DNA from: an uncultured Kordia sp.
GTDB taxonomy: Bacteria; Bacteroidota; Bacteroidia; Flavobacteriales; Flavobacteriaceae
Length of the DNA: 64,000 bases
Assembly (NCBI RefSeq): GCF_947489565.1
Contig: NZ_CANLEA010000005.1
Location: 296,138 to 360,137, forward strand
Direction: 5' to 3'
A model generated the notes under the pieces. It searched no databases, was not told the DNA's origin, and saw only the letters and a program-made list of their open reading frames with translations. Positions 1-8,652 of this stretch are shown piece after piece; position 1 is the stretch's first letter, and each line of letters begins with the position of its first letter. The position numbers and the translations under genes were made by a program.

Positions 1-1
1 A

Positions 2-3000
2 ATGTGGGTATTAAGTCAATTTGAAGAAGCTTCTGTAGCATACAATATATCCAACGGTGTCATCATTAAAGGTGATATTGATATTGCTACATTAAAGGAA
101 GCCAACAAAAGGTTATTTGTAGACAACGAAATTTTAAGAACCACGTTTTTTCAAAATGAAAAAGGGCAACTTCTTCAGGAAATACATGATGTCTCTAAAG
201 TTTCAACCAATGTCATCTATCAAGATGTTTCCAACGCAACTGATGGTTTAACAGAAGCCAAAAATAGTATCAAAGCCAATTGTCAAATTCCAATGGAATT
301 TACAACGGGACCAATGTATAAACTGTTTTGTTTTAAAATAAGTGAAGACAGTTTTTTCATCGCTATGATCATACATCACATCATAAGTGATGGTTGGTCG
401 CTTCAAATATTGAATGCTGAATTACTTCAGAATTATGACGATATTAAAAATGGAATACAGACGCAAAACACTCCAGAAAAATTTGGCTACAAAGACTTTG
501 CCTATTGGCAGAATGAACAATTAAAACGATCAAAAAGTAAATCGTTAGACTTTTGGAAAGAAAAATTAGCGGGCGAATTACCAGTTTTAAACTTAGTCAA
601 CCCAACTCAAAGACCCAATGTAAAAACCTATGTTGGTAAATATATTGAGAACGATTTTACTCCCGAACTATCAAAGAATTTAAAAACATTCTTTGGCAAG
701 CAGCAAAGTACCATGTTTATCGGAATGATGGCAGCGGTCAATGTACTTTTAAATAAATATTCAGGAGATAAAGATATCATAGTAGGAACGCCTGTAGCGG
801 GAAGAGAAATTGAAGAATTCAGAAATACAGTTGGATTATTTGCCAATAGTGTACCGATTAGACTTCAAGTGGATACACAAATGTCTTTTCTTGATTTCTT
901 AGGCAATACCAGAAAGGAAGTTGTAGAAGCGTTTGATCATCAAAACTTTCCGTTTGAACAAATGGTAGAATTGGTTGATGAAAAAAGAGATATTTCTCGA
1001 GCAGCTATTTTTGATGTATTGGTAGTAATGCAGAACATGGATTTTACGCCTGATGCAGTACCTAATTCTCAACCAAAAGAAACCAACGTACTTTCGGTTG
1101 AAACGGTTGATATAGACTCAAAAGTGTCTCTGTTCGATTTAACTTGGACTTTTACCGAAAAAGAAAACGGTATCGGTTTATTGTTGCGATATAATACAGA
1201 TCTATTTGATGAAACGTATGTAAACAATCTCATCAATCATTTTGTAAATCTACTTGAAGAAATAGCCGAAAATCCTAACAAATCAATCGCAAGTCTAAAC
1301 ATATTAAGTAAAGAAGAGCGATCAAAAATACTAGAATTAAGTAGCAATAAAGGAGAAGATGTAGCCAATACACATATCTGGAAACAGATAGAAAAAAACA
1401 TTCTCAACAATTCCGCAAACACAGCATTTGTATTTGAAGATAAACACTATTCTTTCAAAGAATTAGACGAACACACAAAACGTTTAGCAGTCTATTTAAA
1501 AGAAAAATATGAGTTAACTACCAGTGATCGTTTAGTGCTACAATTACCAAAAAATGATGCCCTATTGCTATCTATTTTGGCTTGTATTAGAATTGGTGTG
1601 ACTTACATGCCAATACCTGAAAACTCACCTGAAAAAAGAGTACATTTTATTTTAGAAGATTCACAAGCCAAAGGACTTGTAAATACCACTGCTTTAGAAG
1701 ATTTTGAAAACTATAAAGCTGAACATACGTTTATTCAAGAAGAATTAGATCCAACTCAAGCACTTTACGGAATTTATACTTCAGGTTCTACAGGAACTCC
1801 AAAAGCAGTGATTGTATCAAGTATTGCGGTAAATAACTTCTTAGAAGGTCTAGAAAAAGATGTCTATCCACAAAAAAACAACGGATTAAAAGTAGCGCAA
1901 ATGGCATCGTTTTCATTTGACGCTTCTGTGCAACAATTTTTATACTCATTAACAAGAGGTTGTGAGTTGCACATCATTTCAGACGATGTAAAATCAAACA
2001 TTCCTGATCTTTGGGAATATATTATTGAGCGTAAAATTCAAGTTACAGACGGAACACATTCGCTATATCTTGAAATGTCTAAAAACTTCCCTGAAAACAT
2101 TCAAGAAAACGTACTTGAAAGAATCATTTTAGGAGGAGAAAGCTTTAAAACAACGACTGCATCAACACTATTTTCTACCATAAAACAAGCGGCAAATTTT
2201 GAAATCGTTAATGTATATGGACCAACGGAATGTACTGTGAATGCTACATTCTACAAAGTAACATCTGAAGAAGATATTCCTGAAAATGCAATTGATTTGC
2301 CAATAGGGAAACCTTCGCTAAACTACGGCGTTTACATATTAGATGAAAACAAAGAACCTTTACCAATTGGTTTTGAAGGTGACTTATACATAAGCGGACC
2401 AAGTTTAGCAATTGGGTATTTGAATAGGGAAAAACTGACCAATGAAAGTTTTACAAATGCACTAGGAATCAGAATGTATCGCACAGGCGATTTGGCAAAA
2501 TGGGATGCTAACGGATTATTACATTTTATTGGTAGAAAAGACAATCAAGTCAAAATACGCGGATATCGTATAGAATTAGGAGAAATTGAAAGCAAACTAC
2601 TTGAATATGATGGCGTAACACAAGCAGTTGTTATTGCCAAAGACATGGAAAGTGGCGACAAAGAATTGTTAGCTTTTATCAAGGTGAATACGATCATTGA
2701 CAACAATGAAGTCCGAAACTTTTTAAAAGGAGAACTAACAGATTATATGTTGCCTTCTTCGATTACACAAGTAGATAATTTTGAAATGAATTCGAGCGGA
2801 AAGCTCAACACAAAAGCACTCTTATCTCTTGATGTACATCATACCACAAATGAACAAGTATATCTGCCACCAATTAATGCAGAACAAGAAGCAATACAAA
2901 GCATTTGGCATGAAGTTTTAGGACACGAACCAATCGGAATTGACATAGATTTCTTTGCCGTTGGCGGAAATAGCTTAAAAGCGATGCGATTGATAAGTGA

Positions 3001-6000
3001 ATACCACAAAAAATTCAATTCAAAACTAGCGTTAAAAGATATTTTTGAGCACAATACCATAGAAAAACATCAGCAATTAATGATCAATTCTAGCGAAGAT
3101 CAATATGCAGAAATTCCTAAAATTGGTACGCAAGAAAATTACATTTTATCCGATGCGCAACGAAGAATTTGGGTATTAAGTCAGTTTCAAGAAGGACTCG
3201 TAGCTTACAATATGCCTTCTTTCATTGAATTGGAAGGAAAATACGATACAAACATCTTATTGCAATCTATACATGCGGTTGTAGAAAAACATGAAATATT
3301 ACGTACTGTTTTTAAACCCAACGAAAATGATGAAATCAGACAATGGATTCTTCCAGCTTATGACGTAGACATTCCAATTTCAGTAGAAAACGTTGCTCAT
3401 ATTGACAATTCGTACAATCATATCTCAGCGTACATCAAAGAAGATTCGTTCAAGCCTTTTGATATAGAAAATGGACCGTTACTAAGAGGGAAAATCTTCT
3501 GTATTGCCGACGATCAATTTTTAATTTACTTCAACATGCATCATCTTGTGGGAGATGCGTGGTCAAATGAAGTACTAAAGAAAGAGATTCTAAAAATATA
3601 CAACACACTCATTGCAAACGAAGCCTTATCAACGGAATCATTGCGAATTCAGTATAAAGATTATGCAGCATGGCAATCCAATCAATTAAAAAGTGGAAAC
3701 TGGGACATTCACAAAAAATATTGGCTAAATGAACTAAAAGGCGAATTGCCATTAATCGATTTACCATCAGAAAAAGTAAGACCGTCCATCAAAACATACA
3801 ATGGAAACAGTCTACAATTAGTATTTAATACGGAAGAAGCCGCGCGTTTAAATGAATTCTCAAAAAAATATCAAGGGAGTTTATTCTCAACATTACTATC
3901 GGTTTTCCACATTCTCATACATAGATACTCAGGACAAAAAGATCAAATCATTGGAGTTCCAATAGCAGGTAGATCACATGCCGATTTGGAAGATCAAATT
4001 GGTGTATTTATCAATATGTTATCTATCCGAAATGAAATCAAAACAGATTTGAGTTTTGTTGAATTTTACAAAAATGTTACCGAAAATCTACTAGAAGCGT
4101 ATCAAAATCAAGTATATCCTTTTGACCGACTTGTGGAAGAATTAGATATTCCTAGAGATACAAGTCGTAGTCCTATTTTTGACATTTCAATCAGTTTGCA
4201 AAACGTATCGTTAGGAGCAAATCCAACAGAAGAAGACTATCATTTCAATACTGAAGTTGATGATGTTTTGGTACTTGGCGCACACAAATCTAAAAATGAT
4301 TTAGAAGTTGCTTTTGAGGAAACGAATGAGGAAATTATATGCAATGTCATTTACAATACCAATGTGTATGAAGAGGAAATGATAACGCAATTTATGAAGC
4401 ATTACAGATTATTGGCTTCTGTATTAACAAGCGATCCAAGCATACAATTATCTGCTGCCGAATTTTTAAACTCAAAAGACAAATCTACGTTACTAGATAA
4501 ATTTAATGATACCGAATATGATTTGAATGAGGATGAAACGACTATTTCATTATTCAAAAACATCTTGGTAGAAAAAGGAAGTGAATTAGCTGTACTATAT
4601 GAAGGCGAAGAATTAACGTATGAGGAGTTAGATACTTTATCAAATCAATTTGCATACTATTTAAAAGCAGAATTTCACATTACTGAAGGAGATGTGGTTG
4701 GTGTCATGCTTCCTCGAAGTCAGTGGTTGCTAGTCACCATTCTCGGAATTATGAAAACGGGCGCAATCTATCTTCCGATCTCTTTAGAATATCCTCAAAA
4801 AAGAACAGATTACATTTTAGAAGATAGCGGATGTAAAGCATGCATAAACCAAGCACACTTACACACATTTACAGAGAATTTAGCAAAGTATGGCAAAAGT
4901 GAAGTTGCTTACGAAGTTACCGCGAACCAATTAGCATATATCATTTATACATCTGGTACAACGGGACAACCAAAAGGAGTGATGATTGAACACAAAAGTT
5001 TAGTCAACTTCATTATGGCAATGCGCAATAGTTTGGATTTAGATGCTTCCGATCATTTATTGGCGCTTACATCAACTTCGTTTGATATCTCTATATTGGA
5101 ACTTTTATACACCGTATGTTCAGGAATCTTAGTAACTGTAGCAAGTTCGAACACAGATTTTAGCATTTTTGACACCTATTTACAACAACATAAAAACAAA
5201 ACAACAGATTTCAGTGTATTCTTTTTCTCCAGTCAAAAGGTAGATCAGAATAATAAATACGATTTGTTATTAAAAACAGTCAAATATGCTGATCAAAATG
5301 ATTTTAGCGCTGTTTGGTTGCCAGAAAGACATTTCCATGAATTTGGAGGAATATTTCCTGCTCCGTCGGTTGTTGGTGCTTCCTTAGCTACGATTACGAA
5401 TACCATTAACATTCGTTCTGGTAGTGTGGTTTTACCATTACATGATACAATTCGAGTGGCAGAAGAATGGTCTGTGGTTGACAATTTATCTAACGGAAGA
5501 GTTTCATTATCAATTGCTTCTGGTTGGACGCCAAATGACTTCGTACTACGACCTGATGATTTTTCAAACAGAAAAGTCAAAATGTTTCAGCAAATAGCAG
5601 AATTAAGAAAACTCTGGAAAGGAGAAACCATCAAAAGAATCAATGGTGTAGGAGAAGAAATTGACGTTGAGGTATTTCCAAAGCCAATTCAAAAAGAAAT
5701 CCCAATATGGGTAACAACTGGTGGAAATCCGGAAACTTACGCGGAAGCTGGTAAAATAGGAGCGAACATATTAACGCATCTTTTGGGACAAACGCTAGAT
5801 CAATTACAAGAGAACATAAAAGTCTACAAAAAAGCGCTTTCAGAAAATGGACACTCGGTAAAAGATGCCAAGATTTCACTGATGCTACACACATATATTG
5901 GTGAAGATATTGATGAGGTGAAAGAATTGGTACGCGAACCCTTCAAATCGTATCTAAAATCTAGTTTAGGACTTATTGGAAACATGCTAAAGGAATTTAG

Positions 6001-7360
6001 AGATGGTGAAAATACAAACCTACATGAAGATGATTTAAACAATTTGGTCGATTTAGCTTTTGAAAGATATTGGCAAGATTCTGCTTTGATTGGAACCCAA
6101 GAAAGTGTTGCAAACATGCTTCAAAAAATACAACTCATTGGAGTTAATGAAATCGCTTGCTTGGTTGATTTTGGACTAGATAAAGATGTCGTAGTCAATG
6201 GTTTGGAACAGTTAAATGAAGTTCGAAAGAAAAACAAATCATTCAAAGCCAACGACACAAAACCAACGCGACCAATTACCGCGATACAAACAACACCTTC
6301 TTTCTTAAAAATTCTAAAAAGTGAAGAGCATTCGATAGACTTTCTAAAATCCTTAAAGCATATCATCATTGGTGGAGAAGCATTGAGCGATAATTTAAAG
6401 AATGAAGTCAAGGAACTCACAAACGCAGAAATTTACAACATGTACGGACCTACGGAAACTACGATTTGGTCGGTTATGGAAAAAATGTCTGAATCTCCTG
6501 TAGTGCTAGGAAAACCAATAGCTAACACACAAATTTATGTGTTAAACGAAGATTTAAATGTGTGTCCAATTGGTGTTGCAGGTGAAATTTATATTGGAGG
6601 AAAAGGTGTGGCCAGAGGTTACATAAACAAAGAATCTCTAACAAAAGAAAAATTCATCCCAAGTCCTTTTGATCCTAACAAAAAAGAAAGACTCTACAAA
6701 ACTGGCGATTTGGCAAAATGGAATGCCAACGGAACGCTTGTATTTTTAGGTAGAAAGGATTTTCAAGTGAAAGTTCGCGGACATCGAATTGAACTATCTG
6801 CAATAGAAAAAACCTTAACAGACTTTCAAGGTATTGAGGAAGCTGTTGTCATTATCAATGAGCTAAATGGTGAAAAAGAAATTGCAGCATTTTATACAGG
6901 AAATGAAAGAATTGCAATTGTAGATTTAAGGAATTACATCGCTGAGATTCTTCCAAACTACATGACGCCTTCGTATTTCATTTATCTAAACGAATTCCCA
7001 TTAAACTTTAATGGTAAAATAGATAAAAAAGCACTTCTAAATTTCAAGGAAGAACAAACACTGAGTACTACAAACTATGTAGCACCAAATACAGAAGCAG
7101 AAAAAGCATTAGCCGAAATATGGAAAACAATACTAGATACCGAAAAAATAGGAATTCACGATGACTTCTTTGAGTTAGGTGGACACAGTTTAAAAGCCCT
7201 CAAATTACTAAGTGAAATACGTAAAACATTCAACGTCAATTTAAGTTTAGAAAAAATATTTAATGAAACTACCATAAACAAACTCGCATTATACATTGAA
7301 GCCATGAAATTGGATACTCATGTAGAATCTAGCGAAGAAGATGGAGAACTCATTTTTTAA
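2..7360 (+). CDS. Nonribosomal peptide synthetase, C-A-PCP-C-A(LLM insert)-PCP, 5' partial
   Basis: Two-module NRPS cut by the left window edge: the first visible residues (WVLSQFEE) already lie inside condensation motif C1, so the true start is upstream. Domains (residues counted from base 2): C1 1-440 with HHIISDG near 125; A1 about 450-960, with the YTSGSTG loop near 595 and YGPTE near 738; PCP1 with phosphopantetheine Ser991 (GGNSLKA); C2 with HHLVGDA at 1180 (Gly to Ala in the last place); A2 from about 1520, interrupted between motifs A4 and A5 by a luciferase-like flavin monooxygenase at about 1735-2080; PCP2 with Ser2396. Hand-read pocket residues are D-A-Q-D-I-G-V-V-N for A1, close to glutamine codes, and D-I-L-Q-I-G-M-I-W for A2, close to glycine codes. 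A Gly A domain carrying such an insert recalls MtaG/MelG of myxothiazol/melithiazol, where Gly is alpha-hydroxylated. No thioesterase follows. Module calls are secure; substrates are inference. Confidence 0.96.
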   Translation: MWVLSQFEEASVAYNISNGVIIKGDIDIATLKEANKRLFVDNEILRTTFFQNEKGQLLQEIHDVSKVSTNVIYQDVSNATDGLTEAKNSIKANCQIPMEFTTGPMYKLFCFKISEDSFFIAMIIHHIISDGWSLQILNAELLQNYDDIKNGIQTQNTPEKFGYKDFAYWQNEQLKRSKSKSLDFWKEKLAGELPVLNLVNPTQRPNVKTYVGKYIENDFTPELSKNLKTFFGKQQSTMFIGMMAAVNVLLNKYSGDKDIIVGTPVAGREIEEFRNTVGLFANSVPIRLQVDTQMSFLDFLGNTRKEVVEAFDHQNFPFEQMVELVDEKRDISRAAIFDVLVVMQNMDFTPDAVPNSQPKETNVLSVETVDIDSKVSLFDLTWTFTEKENGIGLLLRYNTDLFDETYVNNLINHFVNLLEEIAENPNKSIASLNILSKEERSKILELSSNKGEDVANTHIWKQIEKNILNNSANTAFVFEDKHYSFKELDEHTKRLAVYLKEKYELTTSDRLVLQLPKNDALLLSILACIRIGVTYMPIPENSPEKRVHFILEDSQAKGLVNTTALEDFENYKAEHTFIQEELDPTQALYGIYTSGSTGTPKAVIVSSIAVNNFLEGLEKDVYPQKNNGLKVAQMASFSFDASVQQFLYSLTRGCELHIISDDVKSNIPDLWEYIIERKIQVTDGTHSLYLEMSKNFPENIQENVLERIILGGESFKTTTASTLFSTIKQAANFEIVNVYGPTECTVNATFYKVTSEEDIPENAIDLPIGKPSLNYGVYILDENKEPLPIGFEGDLYISGPSLAIGYLNREKLTNESFTNALGIRMYRTGDLAKWDANGLLHFIGRKDNQVKIRGYRIELGEIESKLLEYDGVTQAVVIAKDMESGDKELLAFIKVNTIIDNNEVRNFLKGELTDYMLPSSITQVDNFEMNSSGKLNTKALLSLDVHHTTNEQVYLPPINAEQEAIQSIWHEVLGHEPIGIDIDFFAVGGNSLKAMRLISEYHKKFNSKLALKDIFEHNTIEKHQQLMINSSEDQYAEIPKIGTQENYILSDAQRRIWVLSQFQEGLVAYNMPSFIELEGKYDTNILLQSIHAVVEKHEILRTVFKPNENDEIRQWILPAYDVDIPISVENVAHIDNSYNHISAYIKEDSFKPFDIENGPLLRGKIFCIADDQFLIYFNMHHLVGDAWSNEVLKKEILKIYNTLIANEALSTESLRIQYKDYAAWQSNQLKSGNWDIHKKYWLNELKGELPLIDLPSEKVRPSIKTYNGNSLQLVFNTEEAARLNEFSKKYQGSLFSTLLSVFHILIHRYSGQKDQIIGVPIAGRSHADLEDQIGVFINMLSIRNEIKTDLSFVEFYKNVTENLLEAYQNQVYPFDRLVEELDIPRDTSRSPIFDISISLQNVSLGANPTEEDYHFNTEVDDVLVLGAHKSKNDLEVAFEETNEEIICNVIYNTNVYEEEMITQFMKHYRLLASVLTSDPSIQLSAAEFLNSKDKSTLLDKFNDTEYDLNEDETTISLFKNILVEKGSELAVLYEGEELTYEELDTLSNQFAYYLKAEFHITEGDVVGVMLPRSQWLLVTILGIMKTGAIYLPISLEYPQKRTDYILEDSGCKACINQAHLHTFTENLAKYGKSEVAYEVTANQLAYIIYTSGTTGQPKGVMIEHKSLVNFIMAMRNSLDLDASDHLLALTSTSFDISILELLYTVCSGILVTVASSNTDFSIFDTYLQQHKNKTTDFSVFFFSSQKVDQNNKYDLLLKTVKYADQNDFSAVWLPERHFHEFGGIFPAPSVVGASLATITNTINIRSGSVVLPLHDTIRVAEEWSVVDNLSNGRVSLSIASGWTPNDFVLRPDDFSNRKVKMFQQIAELRKLWKGETIKRINGVGEEIDVEVFPKPIQKEIPIWVTTGGNPETYAEAGKIGANILTHLLGQTLDQLQENIKVYKKALSENGHSVKDAKISLMLHTYIGEDIDEVKELVREPFKSYLKSSLGLIGNMLKEFRDGENTNLHEDDLNNLVDLAFERYWQDSALIGTQESVANMLQKIQLIGVNEIACLVDFGLDKDVVVNGLEQLNEVRKKNKSFKANDTKPTRPITAIQTTPSFLKILKSEEHSIDFLKSLKHIIIGGEALSDNLKNEVKELTNAEIYNMYGPTETTIWSVMEKMSESPVVLGKPIANTQIYVLNEDLNVCPIGVAGEIYIGGKGVARGYINKESLTKEKFIPSPFDPNKKERLYKTGDLAKWNANGTLVFLGRKDFQVKVRGHRIELSAIEKTLTDFQGIEEAVVIINELNGEKEIAAFYTGNERIAIVDLRNYIAEILPNYMTPSYFIYLNEFPLNFNGKIDKKALLNFKEEQTLSTTNYVAPNTEAEKALAEIWKTILDTEKIGIHDDFFELGGHSLKALKLLSEIRKTFNVNLSLEKIFNETTINKLALYIEAMKLDTHVESSEEDGELIF

Positions 7361-7371
7361 AAAAATAACAT

Positions 7372-8607
7372 ATGATAATGATATCAAAAGAATCTAATGT
7401 AAACGGATATGCAAAATCTTTTCCAACGGTATTTGAAAAAGCCCAAAAGGACACCTTGTCAAATACTGATGGAAAAGTATATATCGACTTTTTTAGCGGA
7501 GCAGGTGCATTAAATTATGGACATAACAATCCATTAATAAAGCAAGACTTACTTGAGTTTTTTGAGTACAGTTCGCCTGTTCATTGTTTGGACATGGACA
7601 GTGTTGTGAAATTAAAGTTTCTTGACTGTTTTGAAAATTATATTTTAAAACCTAGAAACCTTGATTATAAAATTCAATTTCCAAGTCCGTCAGGAACCAA
7701 TGCAGTGGAGGCAGCTATAAAACTTGCAAGGAAATTCACAAAAAGATCAAAAGTAATTGCTTTTACAAACTCTTTTCACGGAATGACAGCTACAGCACTG
7801 GCAGTTTCTGGAAGTCAAGAACATAGACATACAGACATACCAAGTCAGGATATAATCTTTTTTCCTCACGAAGGATTTATGGGACCAAACATCAATTCGT
7901 TAGAATTCTTGTCAAAAATGATAGAGACAAAAGGTAGTGGCGTTAATGCTCCTGCGGCTATCATTGTGGAAACCATTCAAGCAGAAGGCGGTGTAAATGT
8001 AGCAAGTATTGAATGGTTACAAACACTATCAAGTATCTGTAAAAAGCACGATATCTTTTTAATTGTAGATGATATTCAAGTAGGTTGCGGTAGAACCGGA
8101 GACTTTTTCAGCTTCGAAAAAGCAAACATATATCCAGACATTGTTCTCTTATCAAAATCAATCAGTGGTTACGGATTGCCGCTATCAATAGTGCTTTTAA
8201 AGCCAGCGTTTGATATTTGGTCTCCAGGAGAACACAATGGTACGTTTAGAGCAAATAACTTATCGTTAGCTGCTGCGACTAGTGCGCTCAATCATTATTG
8301 GAAAGATGACGCTTTGCAAACTCAAGTCAAAACATTAGAAAAAATAATAACGGACAAGCTACAACACTTAAAAAATAGCTCAACGAAAGTGTTGAAAATT
8401 AGCGGACGCGGATTAATCTGGGGAATACACCTAGAAAATGGTGAAATGGCGGAAAATGTTTCAAAAATAGCATTCAACAAAGGATTGATCATTGAAACCT
8501 GTGGAAATCATGGACAAGTATTAAAAATATTGCCACCACTAGTGATAGAACCATCTCATTTAACACAAGGTATTGACATACTAATTGAAGTAATAAACTC
8601 TCTTTAA
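7372..8607 (+). CDS. EctB-like class III aminotransferase (2,4-diaminobutyrate--2-oxoglutarate type)
   Basis: PLP-dependent class III aminotransferase of 411 residues. The PLP lysine is Lys262 in LSKSISGYGLPLS. Other family marks are SGTNAVEAAIKLAR near 108 and the PGEHNGTFRANN block near 283, which is typical of EctB. EctB enzymes transaminate aspartate-4-semialdehyde with glutamate to give L-2,4-diaminobutyrate (Dab). No ectA or ectC follows, so ectoine synthesis is not its role here. It sits 11 bp after one NRPS gene and 45 bp before the next, whose first A domain has a Dab-like pocket, so it probably supplies Dab to the assembly line. The start is the first ATG; a second ATG lies two codons inside. 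A different omega-amino acid product cannot be excluded. Confidence 0.9.
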   Translation: MIMISKESNVNGYAKSFPTVFEKAQKDTLSNTDGKVYIDFFSGAGALNYGHNNPLIKQDLLEFFEYSSPVHCLDMDSVVKLKFLDCFENYILKPRNLDYKIQFPSPSGTNAVEAAIKLARKFTKRSKVIAFTNSFHGMTATALAVSGSQEHRHTDIPSQDIIFFPHEGFMGPNINSLEFLSKMIETKGSGVNAPAAIIVETIQAEGGVNVASIEWLQTLSSICKKHDIFLIVDDIQVGCGRTGDFFSFEKANIYPDIVLLSKSISGYGLPLSIVLLKPAFDIWSPGEHNGTFRANNLSLAAATSALNHYWKDDALQTQVKTLEKIITDKLQHLKNSSTKVLKISGRGLIWGIHLENGEMAENVSKIAFNKGLIIETCGNHGQVLKILPPLVIEPSHLTQGIDILIEVINSL

Positions 8608-8652
8608 TATTTCATAACACACGAAGTGAGTTAATTAAAAATTACAAACTGA

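Noticed and set aside
5824..6117. Antisense open frames of 60-140 codons inside the NRPS, PKS and other large genes
   Set aside because: They lie opposite well-supported coding sequence, have skewed composition and lack any family match or start context.
5200..6245. Luciferase-like block as a separate gene or frameshifted chimera
   Set aside because: The frame is open through both junctions and A-domain motifs resume immediately after it, so it is an internal domain.
7372..8607. Ectoine biosynthesis
   Set aside because: No ectA or ectC homologue is adjacent; the gene is flanked by NRPS genes.
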